Positions 33,783-42,243 of a stretch of 64,000 nt of DNA are shown piece after piece. The position numbers were made by a program, and so were the translations under genes. The DNA lies in assembly GCA_048393055.1 (NCBI GenBank), contig DBFJJS010000013.1:62001-126000 (forward strand). The letters are read 5' to 3'. This DNA is from Faeciplasma sp048393055. GTDB taxonomy: Bacteria; Bacillota; Clostridia; Oscillospirales; Ruminococcaceae. Below the pieces are notes generated by a model, which was not told the origin of the DNA, searched no databases, and saw nothing but the letters and a program-made list of their open reading frames with translations. Numbering within the stretch: position 1 is the stretch's first letter; the number at the start of each line of letters is the position of its first letter.

Positions 33783-33840
33783 AAAAAGGCCCGTCTCAAA
33801 TCCAAACGCCTGTGTTGCGTTCAAATACTTGAGACGAGCC
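33783..33840 (-). terminator. T-box terminator hairpin
   Basis: 12-bp stem GGCTCGTCTCAA / TTGAGACGGGCC with one G-U pair, long loop, then UUUUU before the synthetase start. Confidence 0.92.
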
Positions 33841-34070
33841 GAATATTTTGACCCGCGGTACCACTCAAATTGCGCTAAAAAGCGCCGCTCAGACTCTAAC
33901 AAGCCTTATACATTAACGCAGTAATCACGTAAGACGCCTACCCGCCCGAGGGCGATCGGATCTTATGCTCGGAAGTGATGGGATTATCTTAACATCTGCC
34001 GGCTTCCACCATTTCCGGCTCGCTGAAAAATGCCGCTCAAGATTCTCCGTCTTCGTCATCGCATTTATTG
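33783..34070 (-). ncRNA. T-box riboswitch leader
   Basis: Minus-strand features: Stem I with the distal element AGCGAGCCGG and UGGUGGAAGCCGGC (33998-34025); the antiterminator bulge GAGUGGUACCGCG (33854-33866), matching UGGNACCGCG; and a terminator GGCUCGUCUCAA / UUGAGACGGGCC with UUUUU (33783-33840). In the specifier loop I read AUC at 33977-33979, followed by A and a helix CUUCCG pairing with CGGAG on the 5' side; AUC would specify isoleucine. The T-box call is firm, the specifier call is hand-folded. Together with its promoter it fills the gene-free stretch 33745-34134. Confidence 0.93.
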
Positions 34071-34076
34071 TTCACA

Positions 34077-34105
34077 ATTATAGCATTGTGTTTTTTGATT
34101 GTCAA
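34077..34105 (-). promoter_or_regulatory. T-box leader promoter
   Basis: TTGACA (34100-34105), 17-base spacer, TATAAT (34077-34082). Perfect match to the sigma-A consensus. Confidence 0.9.
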
Positions 34106-34134
34106 GCCGTCGTTTGCAACAATAATTTAGCGAG

Positions 34135-34971
34135 TTAGTACGGCAGTGCTGTGCAGTTTTCACGCTGCTCCAATCCCAGCCTGAATATCCTGTTTGCATT
34201 TTTAAAAAATATAAGCTCCAGCTCTTCCTCCGTCAGGCCAAGGCTGCGAACCCTTTCGATCTCTTTGACGGGATTCCACATCGGAAAGTCCGTGCCGAAA
34301 AGCACACGCCCCGCGCCGTAGCTGCGGATTATCTCGACGGCCCTTTGAGGCGCCATTGCATACAGGCTTGAAGAGCAGTCCACATAAAAATTGTCATACC
34401 CGCAAAGGCGGCTGCACGCCTCGTCCCACACCGAATATCCGCCAAGGTGCGCACCTATGACAGTAAGGTTCTTAAATATCTCCACCACAGGCTGAAGGCG
34501 GTTGGGGTTTGACATATCAAACCTTGAATCGCCAGCGTGCACAAGGACAGGCAGACCGTTTTGCTCACACAACTCATATATTTTAAGGCAGCGGTAATCG
34601 TCAAGCTTAAAGCCCTGTATGTCCGGGTGGAGCTTTACCCCCTTGAGCCCAAGCTCAATAAGGCGGCTCACATCGCCCCGTATGTCCGGGCTGTTTGGAT
34701 GAAGCGTGCCCAGCCCCGCGAAAAAACCGCTGTCCGATTCTGCGGTAGAGGCGATAAACTCGTTTATCGAGCTTGTCTGAGACGGCTTTGTGGCGACGGA
34801 AAATATAATCGCTTTCGTTATTCCCGCCTGAGATGCAAGAGTTTTTACCGTACTCACCCTTCCGTCGTACCTGACCGGCATATTATAAAATCTGCTTATG
34901 CCGTCGGACGCCTTTTGGGCTATGCTGTCAGGGTACACATGGCAGTGACAGTCGACAATAATGCTTTTCAT
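34135..34971 (-). CDS. Amidohydrolase_2 family metal-dependent hydrolase
   Basis: 278 residues. Metal motifs DCHCHVYP, LPVLVHAGDSRF, IGAHLGGYSVWDE and FGTDFPMWNP define the amidohydrolase_2/ACMSD-like barrel. The substrate is unknown. It starts 14 bases after the GH115 gene and is co-directional, so it may act on a product or ester of the xylan side chain; that is inference. ATG at 34971 begins the conserved MKSIIVDCHCH. Confidence 0.85.
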   Translation of the reverse strand: MKSIIVDCHCHVYPDSIAQKASDGISRFYNMPVRYDGRVSTVKTLASQAGITKAIIFSVATKPSQTSSINEFIASTAESDSGFFAGLGTLHPNSPDIRGDVSRLIELGLKGVKLHPDIQGFKLDDYRCLKIYELCEQNGLPVLVHAGDSRFDMSNPNRLQPVVEIFKNLTVIGAHLGGYSVWDEACSRLCGYDNFYVDCSSSLYAMAPQRAVEIIRSYGAGRVLFGTDFPMWNPVKEIERVRSLGLTEEELELIFFKNANRIFRLGLEQRENCTALPY

Positions 34972-34985
34972 ATGGTTTTGCGCCT

Positions 34986-37900
34986 TCAATCGTTTACAAT
35001 GAGCCACGGAGCGTCCTTTTGCACAGGCTCTCCCATGAAGCTGTCGTATGTCGGCTTGGGACCGATAAGAGACGGCTCGAGCTTAAGGCTTGAATCCATG
35101 ATTACAAGCTTTTGCACCACCGCGTTCTGGTCCATGCCCCACAGCCTGAGGGTATGGCAGCCCTTTGAAAGGCTCAGCGTTGTCTGCGCGCGCCTGCCGC
35201 CCTGCTCGATTGTCGCGTACCAGCTTCCGCTGACGCCGGAAATATATCCCTCGCCCTGAACGTTGAGCGCGTCTATTTCCCCACCGTCGAGCTGCACGCC
35301 GACGTTCAGGTGAGTTCCGTTGTCAAAGGAGACATTGTTGCCCTGACCGACGTACAAAATAAGATTGTAATCGCCGTCCTTCGGGATTACCATATTGTAA
35401 TCCACCCACGGTCCTTTTCCCGCTTTAAAAGGCTCGGTGCAGGTTTTGAGCATCTTAAGAGAAGCCCTTGATTTGCCGTAGCCCTCGAGGACTGTCCAGC
35501 TTACGCCGCAGCTTTCCGATTTGGCGGCATATCCGTCCGCCCGTACACACATTATGCCGTTTGACATAAAGTGAGCTTTGTCCCTGCCGGCAGCGTGAAC
35601 GTCAACAAGCTTGACGTTAAACCTGATGTCCACCCGTTTGTCTGACGAACGCACTATAATAGTGCCGGATGTGTTCTCCCTGACGCGGCTCCAGTCTATT
35701 TTTACCGCAAAGCTCTTCGCGGCAAGGCACTCGCCCTTCGTTTCGCCGTCTATTATAACAAAGTCCTCGAACGCCTCGACGGTATACTCAAACGGCTTAT
35801 CCGAGCCGTTGGTTATGTTTACGACATACGCCTGCTTTTCGCTCGACTCAAAGTCGGGAAGTAAAACCTCTCCGTCCAAAACGCCTTCCGCAATCCCCGG
35901 CACATCGACGATAAGCCTTGGGTTCTTACACGGCTCGATGCGCTTTGGCACAAGCTTTATTGCGGACTGACCGTTCCAGCTCGAATAGTTCATATGCGCC
36001 TGGGCGGTGACTCGACCGAGTATCGGGTCGGTATACTGCTTGCAGTAGTCTGGCGACGCGATCATCATGCCGTACCACTTGTTCACGCCGTTTAAGCTTT
36101 CACCCATGGCGTTATACCTGTCGGTAAGCTCTTCGTCGAGCGCCAGATACCGCTCCACAAGCCCGGCATAGGTGTTTGCAAGGACAGAGCCTCTTTGAGC
36201 GTAAAGCTCGTTAAGACCAAACATTATCTGTATCCTTACGACGTTAGCGGAAGCCACCGCCGGGTAATATACAAGCTGATAAAACTGCTCGTACCGGCAG
36301 GAGTTCTCGCCTATTTTTTCTGCAATTGCGTCGCAGCGGGAAATTATGCTTTCACAGAGCTTCAGGCGGTCCGCCGCGTCATCGTAGTTTAAAATGCTGT
36401 AGCTGCAGTCGCCGGAGCTTTTAAGCGTTTCCGGCTTGCATACTCCGTTGAGCCAGGTGTAATCGTCCAAAATCGAGCATATTGCGTCCATATCGGAATC
36501 ATCAAGCTTAGATTCCGCGCCGAACTGGCTTCTCACCCATTCACTCACGTACTTTTCGGTGTTATTGGGATTTGAAATTCCGTATTTCTCAAAATCATAG
36601 GCAAGGTCCATAAAGTAACTGAGCGGCAGCTCCATCGGTCTTAGGTCTCCGACGTTTACTATCCACGCGTCGTCAACGCCGTACTCATAAGCCTGCGTAA
36701 GATTCTCCCATGAGCGCTGAAGCGGCATGGTGTTTATCCACATCGAGGTCTTCGGGCTTCCAACGTAGTCAAAGTGATAATAAAGTCCCCAGTTGTACTC
36801 GTTTTGCTGACCGAGCTCCGGCAGCGTGCGCAAATAGCCGTTGTTGTCCTCGCAGAGCATTACTATCCTGTTTGTCTGAGCGCCCAAAAGCCCCGCGACC
36901 TCCGGGTCGTCCCTGAGGCCGTTGCCCTTCGCCGCCTCGGGGTTTGCCCTTGAACCTCCGTACCAGCAGTTTTCAACCTCCTTGTACACAGCCAGAAGAA
37001 GCGGAGTGTCCTCAAGCCCGTGCTCGCCCAAAATCCTGTACTGCGTCCTTAAAACCGCCTTCAAAAGCTCGATATTGTCCTTAGTATCAAGGCTTTTGCC
37101 CTTTGCGTCTATAAGGACGGAGTCGTTCTCGCCCCTCATTCCTATTGTCAGAAGGTTATTAAAGCCCCCGTTGCGGTACACGGCGTCGCTCCAGAATGCC
37201 TCGATATTATTCGGATTTAAAAGGTAATTCCACAGCTTCTGACCCTCGTCTGTTGGTATGGACGGGTCTCGGTAGGTTATTTTATCGCTCCAATAGCCCT
37301 GGAGCATTCCCCATTCGCCGCCGCTTCTTGCCATAGGCTCATGGTGGGAAGCGCCGACCGTTATGCCGTATCTGTCCGCCAAAACCGCATTGGCAAGCGT
37401 CATCGGATATTCCCCCGGCTTTAAATAGCCGGTTTTGTTCCCTTTGCCGTCGGTAACCGGCACATCTATCGGAGCGTTTTCATTTCCGGGCTGATCGCGG
37501 TACATAAGTCCGCCGAGCTTATAGTGATATTTTTTCTCAAGCTCGCAGAACCTGTCCGAATCTCCCACTCCCTCCATGCCGTCGCAGCTGAAGTTGTTCG
37601 ACCACATCGCGGGCCACATATAGTTTCCCTTCAGCCTGAGTATCAGCTTGAATATCTCGTCGTAGAACATATAATTGAGTCCGCCGAAATGGCTGTCGGC
37701 AAAGCCGTTTAAGCAGGGGTTCTCGTCGTTCATGAAGAAGCCTCTGAAGTTTACCGACGGTCTTTTAGAAACGCATTCCAGCTCGCTTATGCCCGCCTCG
37801 AGCTTATCGGTTTTTTTCGGCTTGATATCAGCCCACCATATCCAGGGGCTGACGCCGAATATGTCCTGAGTTATATGGAAAAGTCCATAATATACTCCCC

Positions 37901-38261
37901 TTTTATCAGAGCCGGCAACAATGACCTTGGTCCTTTTCCCGTCATGCCTGACCTTTATCTCATATCTTTCCCACTGCTCCGATTTAAACGAGCCGTTGCT
38001 TGGCCATATCTGCCAATCAAGTCCCTCGTCCGCTATCGCCTTGTCGTCCACTACACCCGCCATTATATAAACGCCGAAGTCCGGCTCCTTTGTCACTACC
38101 TCTGGTCTTGCGCCGGTAAGAGCCTCTATATCGTCGCATATCGCCTCTGTGACAAGGCATAATCCGTCGTAGGCGGAGCCGCTTTTATCTATGTATATCG
38201 GCGCGGCTTCCTTAGACGTCGCAAAAACAATTTTCATATCACTGTTACCTGCCATCTGCAT
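34986..38261 (-). CDS. Glycoside hydrolase family 115, xylan alpha-glucuronidase
   Basis: 1091 residues, full GH115 length. SVNFRGFFMNDENP, LILRLKGNYMWPAMW, GITVGASHHEPMARSGGEWG, IGMRGENDS and EYNWGLYYHFDYVG are family hallmarks. It removes (4-O-methyl)glucuronic acid from xylan. No signal peptide is visible, so it probably works on imported oligosaccharides in the cytosol. The ATG at 38261 follows GGAGG and AGGA. No xylan transporter or xylanase is in the window. Confidence 0.93.
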   Translation of the reverse strand: MQMAGNSDMKIVFATSKEAAPIYIDKSGSAYDGLCLVTEAICDDIEALTGARPEVVTKEPDFGVYIMAGVVDDKAIADEGLDWQIWPSNGSFKSEQWERYEIKVRHDGKRTKVIVAGSDKRGVYYGLFHITQDIFGVSPWIWWADIKPKKTDKLEAGISELECVSKRPSVNFRGFFMNDENPCLNGFADSHFGGLNYMFYDEIFKLILRLKGNYMWPAMWSNNFSCDGMEGVGDSDRFCELEKKYHYKLGGLMYRDQPGNENAPIDVPVTDGKGNKTGYLKPGEYPMTLANAVLADRYGITVGASHHEPMARSGGEWGMLQGYWSDKITYRDPSIPTDEGQKLWNYLLNPNNIEAFWSDAVYRNGGFNNLLTIGMRGENDSVLIDAKGKSLDTKDNIELLKAVLRTQYRILGEHGLEDTPLLLAVYKEVENCWYGGSRANPEAAKGNGLRDDPEVAGLLGAQTNRIVMLCEDNNGYLRTLPELGQQNEYNWGLYYHFDYVGSPKTSMWINTMPLQRSWENLTQAYEYGVDDAWIVNVGDLRPMELPLSYFMDLAYDFEKYGISNPNNTEKYVSEWVRSQFGAESKLDDSDMDAICSILDDYTWLNGVCKPETLKSSGDCSYSILNYDDAADRLKLCESIISRCDAIAEKIGENSCRYEQFYQLVYYPAVASANVVRIQIMFGLNELYAQRGSVLANTYAGLVERYLALDEELTDRYNAMGESLNGVNKWYGMMIASPDYCKQYTDPILGRVTAQAHMNYSSWNGQSAIKLVPKRIEPCKNPRLIVDVPGIAEGVLDGEVLLPDFESSEKQAYVVNITNGSDKPFEYTVEAFEDFVIIDGETKGECLAAKSFAVKIDWSRVRENTSGTIIVRSSDKRVDIRFNVKLVDVHAAGRDKAHFMSNGIMCVRADGYAAKSESCGVSWTVLEGYGKSRASLKMLKTCTEPFKAGKGPWVDYNMVIPKDGDYNLILYVGQGNNVSFDNGTHLNVGVQLDGGEIDALNVQGEGYISGVSGSWYATIEQGGRRAQTTLSLSKGCHTLRLWGMDQNAVVQKLVIMDSSLKLEPSLIGPKPTYDSFMGEPVQKDAPWLIVND

Positions 38262-38313
38262 ATTTCCTGCCTCCTGCTGTCATATTAGCGGCATCAACCC
38301 GCCTTTTAAGTGT

Positions 38314-38342
38314 ATTATAGACTATACAGCCGTTGTTTACAA
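38314..38342 (-). promoter_or_regulatory. Promoter of the GH115-amidohydrolase unit
   Basis: TTGTAA (38337-38342), 17-base spacer, TATAAT (38314-38319). The spacer contains AACGGCTGTAT, one copy of the element repeated upstream. Confidence 0.78.
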
Positions 38343-38458
38343 GGACAAAGCTTTAAAAACCCTCGCCGTTATCAGAAATAACGGCTGTATTTAATATATA
38401 AGAACAAAGCTTTAGAGCACTTGCCGTTATTCTAGAAATAACGGATGTATTTAAATAC
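38324..38458. repeat. Operator-like repeat array upstream of GH115
   Basis: A tandem imperfect repeat of about 60 bases (from 38346 and from 38406) each starts ACAAAGCTTTA and contains an inverted repeat CCGTTAT-n5/7-ATAACGG followed by TGTATTTAA. A further inverted half-site ATACAGCCGTT (38324-38334) lies in the promoter spacer. Three similarly built sites, one overlapping the promoter, suggest a repressor or activator binding array. Confidence 0.7.
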
Positions 38459-38464
38459 ATAACG

Positions 38465-38488
38465 AAAAAGCGCGGCTAAGCGCCGCGC
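38465..38488 (-). terminator. Terminator after the polytopic membrane protein
   Basis: GCGCGGC / GCCGCGC stem with 5-base loop, then UUUUU on the minus strand. Confidence 0.9.
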
Positions 38489-38510
38489 CCGATTGACATA
38501 TTCATTAAAA

Positions 38511-39182
38511 TCACTGAACTACGTTAGTTCCCTCGCTCTGCTCACTGCTGCGATTTTCATAGAAGCTTGCCGAAACAAGTCCTAAGAATATCTGAGAAAG
38601 AGCAAGATACAAAAGCACAAACGCAAAAAGAATAATGCTGAACAGAATTCCTATATATGGGATTGACGCAAAAAGTCCCAAAACAAACACGCATACGGCA
38701 AAGCCGATATAAACGAACACGTCCGCCCAGAACATTCTGCCCTTAATGCCGTTTGTCATCTTCATGGACTCCTTGATGGCGTCTGTAGCGCCGATCTCGG
38801 GTCTTGTCATAAGAATAAAGGGAGCAAACCTGTAGGAGTATGCCTTAATAATGGCAAAAACGATTCCAACTATCGGTATAAGACCCCAGATAAATATCCA
38901 AAGATACATCCATGCCATTCCTCCGGCGACATGCTTAAAGTTGTTGAAGCCAGTGAAAAGATCCTTCGAGCTTACCTCATTGCCCCTTAAGCCCTTGAGA
39001 TACAGCATATACAAGCTCGCTTCAAGGGTAAACGTAAGCGGCAGGCTGATTATCGGTATCGCACCGAATATAGTTGCCAAAGCAATCAACAGGTTGCTCA
39101 AAAGCGACAATCCCCAAAGCAAAACGGGCTTTTTAGACAAAACAGCCATCGCAGCCTTATAATTTGATGTAATTGTATTCAT
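38511..39182 (-). CDS. Polytopic membrane protein, DUF975-like
   Basis: 223 residues with about five hydrophobic segments (e.g. LLIALATIFGAIPIISLPLT, MYLWIFIWGLIPIVGIVFAI, ISQIF region near the end). RFAPFILMTRPEIGATDAIKESMKMTNGIKG is like the amphipathic DUF975 signature around the middle. Function unknown. GGGGGA precedes the ATG. Its leader shares an exact 18-base element with the small lipoprotein gene at 19947. Confidence 0.75.
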   Translation of the reverse strand: MNTITSNYKAAMAVLSKKPVLLWGLSLLSNLLIALATIFGAIPIISLPLTFTLEASLYMLYLKGLRGNEVSSKDLFTGFNNFKHVAGGMAWMYLWIFIWGLIPIVGIVFAIIKAYSYRFAPFILMTRPEIGATDAIKESMKMTNGIKGRMFWADVFVYIGFAVCVFVLGLFASIPYIGILFSIILFAFVLLYLALSQIFLGLVSASFYENRSSEQSEGTNVVQ

Positions 39183-39198
39183 AGCTTTTCCCCCTAAA

Positions 39199-39268
39199 CG
39201 AATAATTATTTAGTCGGCCGATTATTTTTAGCCGTATCTATTATATCATTTGAACGAATATGTGTCAA
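39199..39268 (-). promoter_or_regulatory. Promoter and leader of the DUF975-like gene
   Basis: TTGACA (39263-39268), 17-base spacer, TATAAT (39240-39245). The leader contains CGACTAAATAATTATTCG (39199-39216), identical to 19915-19932. Confidence 0.85.
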
Positions 39269-39297
39269 TATAAGCTAAAGCAATAAAGCGATTATCA

Positions 39298-39326
39298 TTT
39301 ACAAATAAGATCGTCTGTGGTATACT
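39298..39326 (+). promoter_or_regulatory. Promoter of the aminotransferase gene
   Basis: TTTACA (39298-39303), 17-base spacer, TATACT (39321-39326). It places the transcript start after 39317, which supports the later ATG of the gene. Confidence 0.75.
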
Positions 39327-39367
39327 TATGCCTGATGGAAACGTTATATTTAAAGGCGGTGCAAAAA

Positions 39368-40555
39368 ATGAATTACAAAATATCGGATAAATTCGTAAAC
39401 ATGAAGCCTTCCGCTATAAGGGAGATCTTTAAGAGCCTCGGAAAGCCGGGCTGCATAAGCTTCGCGGCAGGAAACCCCAGTCCGGAGTCGTTCCCGATCG
39501 CCGAGATCAAAAATATTGCCGAGGACATTCTTACAAACGACCCGGTGACCGCGCTTCAGTACGGCGTGACGGAGGGCTATCAGCCTCTGAGGGAGCTGGT
39601 AAAGGCCCGTCTTAAAAGGGTATATAACATAGGCGGGGAGGACGATGAGACCATAATAGTAACCGGCGGACAGCAGGGAATCGAGCTCACCTGCAAGGTG
39701 CTGTGTAACGAGGGCGACGTGGTAATAAGCGAAAACCCGAGTTTTATAGGAGCCCTGAACGCCTTCCGCTCGCTTGGGGCAAGGCTTGTCGGTGTGCCGC
39801 TTAAGACTGACGGCATGAACACTGCGGCACTTGAGAACGCGCTTAAGAATAACACGAGGGCAAAGATAATCTACACTATACCTTCATTCCAGAATCCCGC
39901 TGGAATCACCTCGACGCTTGAAAACAGAAAAGCCGTATATGAGCTTGCAAGAAAATACGACGTCGTGATTATTGAGGACAATCCCTATGGCGACCTGAGA
40001 TTCTCGGGAGAGGACGTACCGACCTATAAGAGCTTTGACAGCGACGGCAGGGTGGTATACTGCGGCTCGTTCTCGAAAATACTGTCAGCGGGAATACGCA
40101 TAGGAACTCTTACTGCGAACAAGGAGCTTGTAAGCAAAATAGTTGTTGCAAAGCAGGTGGAGGACGTGCACACCAATGTGTTCTTCCAGATGGTCTGCGC
40201 AAAATACATGAGCGAATACGACCTTGAAGCGCATATATCAAAAATCAGAGAGCTTTACCGTCACAAGGCGGGGCTTATGATTTCCGCTCTTGAAAAATAC
40301 ATGCCGGACGACGTTGAGTTTACCCGTCCGGACGGCGGCATATTCCTCTGGTGCAGCCTGCCCGAGGGCTATGATCTCTCTGAATTTATAAGACGCTGCA
40401 CCGAAAAGAACGTGTTTGTAGTGCCTGGGACGGCGTTCCTGCCGGACGAAAGCGAGCCGACGCGTTCCTTCAGGCTAAACTACTCCATGCCCTCCGACGA
40501 GGAAATAACAAGAGGAATAAAGCTTCTTGCGGACGTTGTCTGTGAAATGAGGTAA
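39368..40555 (+). CDS. PLP aminotransferase, class I/II (LysN/MocR-like)
   Basis: 395 residues. FAAGNPSPESFP, TGGQQGIELTCKVL, YTIPSFQNPAGIT, EDNPYGDLRFSG and the PLP lysine in GSFSKILSAGIRIG fit the 2-aminoadipate/aromatic aminotransferase group without the GntR domain of MocR regulators. The amino donor cannot be told. AAAGGCGGTG lies before the ATG at 39368. Monocistronic between its promoter and a terminator. Confidence 0.88.
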   Translation: MNYKISDKFVNMKPSAIREIFKSLGKPGCISFAAGNPSPESFPIAEIKNIAEDILTNDPVTALQYGVTEGYQPLRELVKARLKRVYNIGGEDDETIIVTGGQQGIELTCKVLCNEGDVVISENPSFIGALNAFRSLGARLVGVPLKTDGMNTAALENALKNNTRAKIIYTIPSFQNPAGITSTLENRKAVYELARKYDVVIIEDNPYGDLRFSGEDVPTYKSFDSDGRVVYCGSFSKILSAGIRIGTLTANKELVSKIVVAKQVEDVHTNVFFQMVCAKYMSEYDLEAHISKIRELYRHKAGLMISALEKYMPDDVEFTRPDGGIFLWCSLPEGYDLSEFIRRCTEKNVFVVPGTAFLPDESEPTRSFRLNYSMPSDEEITRGIKLLADVVCEMR

Positions 40556-40561
40556 AAAATT

Positions 40562-40592
40562 AAAACCGGCATTGCGCGCAATACCGGTTTTA
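40562..40592. terminator. Bidirectional terminator
   Basis: AAAACCGGcATTGCG / CGCAATaCCGGTTTT stem between the convergent aminotransferase and trmO genes, U-rich on both sides. Confidence 0.85.
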
Positions 40593-41282
40593 ATTTTGGA
40601 CTATTTTGGTGACCGCCGCCGCACCGTCAGGGCTGACCTTAAAGCTTACCGAAAGGCGTCCGTAGTCAAACGTATATTCCCTGTCCGGGTCATGCTGATA
40701 TCCCGGGCGGGGATCGCTTTTTATTATGCCCGTTATCTCTTCGATGTCCTCGGCCGAAAGCCCCGCCGCAAGCGCGTCGGGCAGCTCAACCCGCAAAAAA
40801 TAGCCGCTGTACCTGTCGGAAAAGCTGCACCGGGCGTCCGGATGCGAATCTGTGTACTTTATATACGGCTTTATATCAAAAATCGGAGTGCCGTTCATCA
40901 GATCCGCGCCGGCGACCTCGAGGACCTTGCCGTACTCGCACGTTTGCTTAACAGCAATCAGCTTAACGGAAGACAGACCGAGCGAGTTCGGTCTGAACGG
41001 CGAGCGCGTCGCATATACCCCCACGCGCGCGTTGCCCCCAAGCCTCGGCGGACGGACCATAGGCTTATATTCATCACGTAGCGACTCGGAAAACTGCCAT
41101 ATAAGCCATAGATGCGAATACTCCTCTATTCCTCTGAGCGCCTGCTCGTTCCTGAACTGCGGTTCGAATATTATCTGAGAGCGCGCCTTGTCCAGCATAC
41201 AGCTCTGACGGGGTATGCCAAACTTTGAGGTAAATTTATTTTTTATATGCGCTATCGGTCTTATTTCAAATACGTCTGCCAT
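40590..41282 (-). CDS. trmO: tRNA t6A37 N6-methyltransferase TrmO
   Basis: 230 residues, TsaA/YaeB beta-barrel. IRPIAHIKNKFTSKFGIPRQ, EYSHLWLIWQF, YATRSPFRPNSLGLSSVKL, GADLMNGTPIFDIKPYIKY. It uses SAM to methylate t6A in tRNA-Thr. ATG at 41280-41282 preferred over a GTG at 41294 because GAGGTGG lies upstream of both but spaces better with the ATG. Confidence 0.9.
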   Translation of the reverse strand: MADVFEIRPIAHIKNKFTSKFGIPRQSCMLDKARSQIIFEPQFRNEQALRGIEEYSHLWLIWQFSESLRDEYKPMVRPPRLGGNARVGVYATRSPFRPNSLGLSSVKLIAVKQTCEYGKVLEVAGADLMNGTPIFDIKPYIKYTDSHPDARCSFSDRYSGYFLRVELPDALAAGLSAEDIEEITGIIKSDPRPGYQHDPDREYTFDYGRLSVSFKVSPDGAAAVTKIVQN

Positions 41283-41392
41283 AAGTGCCGCCACCTCTAA
41301 TTAAATTTACATGTCCAAGTATACCAGCGGTGCACATCAATTTCAAGCATTACTCTTACCTGCTGCATATAATGGGCGTAAGAGGTGATTTA

Positions 41393-42193
41393 ATGTCTAC
41401 TGTCGTTATGGCGCTTATCGCCACGATATGCACGTGGCTCAGCACGGCGTTAGGCGCTTTAACTGTGATATTCTTTAAGGCTGCAAGTCAAAAGCTGATG
41501 AATCTGATGCTCGGCTTTGCCGCCGGCGTGATGATAGCGGCGAGCTTCTGGTCGCTTTTGCAGCCCGCGATAGAAAGAGCTGACATATATCTTGAAGCGC
41601 CGGCGTGGCTTGTGGCGTCGACGGGATTTTTGTGCGGCGCGGTGTTCCTTTGGGCGTCAGACAAGATAGTAAGCTATGCCCAGCGCCGCGCAAAGGCGCC
41701 CGCTTCTCTCTCCCCCTGCGAAAGCAGAAACCGGACCGCCCTTCTTGTTCTCTCCATAACGCTTCACAACATTCCGGAGGGTCTTGCGGTCGGCGTTGCT
41801 TTCGGCGCGATAGGGCAAGGCGGCGATGCAGAGTCGGTAATGGGCGCGATAGTAATCGCAATGGGAATCGCTTTGCAAAACTTCCCGGAGGGCGCGGCGG
41901 TATCGCTGCCGCTGCGCAGAGAAGGTTTGTCCCGGGCGAAGAGCTTTTTTATCGGTCAGGCGTCCGCAATCGTAGAGCCGATAGCGGGAGTAATAGGCGC
42001 GGCGGCCGTCTCGCAGATACAGACTATGCTGCCGTTTGCGCTCGCGTTCGCGGCCGGTGCCATGATACTTGTAGCGGTACATGAGCTTATTCCGGAATGC
42101 CAGAAGGGGCAGCCCTCTAACCCATATACAGCTACCGCAGGAATAGTATCAGGCTTTACCCTTATGATGCTTTTGGATGTTGCGTTCGGCTGA
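41393..42193 (+). CDS. ZIP family metal transporter
   Basis: 266 residues, about eight membrane segments. Metal-site helices TLHNIPEGLAVGVAFG and ALQNFPEGAAVSLPL, plus VAVHELIPE near the C-terminus. It probably imports zinc or another divalent metal. ATG at 41393 follows GAGGTGAT; an in-frame start at 41285 would add a non-family N-terminus. Confidence 0.9.
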   Translation: MSTVVMALIATICTWLSTALGALTVIFFKAASQKLMNLMLGFAAGVMIAASFWSLLQPAIERADIYLEAPAWLVASTGFLCGAVFLWASDKIVSYAQRRAKAPASLSPCESRNRTALLVLSITLHNIPEGLAVGVAFGAIGQGGDAESVMGAIVIAMGIALQNFPEGAAVSLPLRREGLSRAKSFFIGQASAIVEPIAGVIGAAAVSQIQTMLPFALAFAAGAMILVAVHELIPECQKGQPSNPYTATAGIVSGFTLMMLLDVAFG

Positions 42194-42205
42194 TAAAGAA
42201 GCGTA

Positions 42206-42236
42206 AAAAACGGCTGCAATAATTTTGCAGCCGTTT
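42206..42236. terminator. Bidirectional terminator
   Basis: AACGGCTGCAA / TTGCAGCCGTT stem between the convergent ZIP and DUF3899 genes; U-runs on both strands. Confidence 0.88.
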
Positions 42237-42243
42237 TGCCGTT

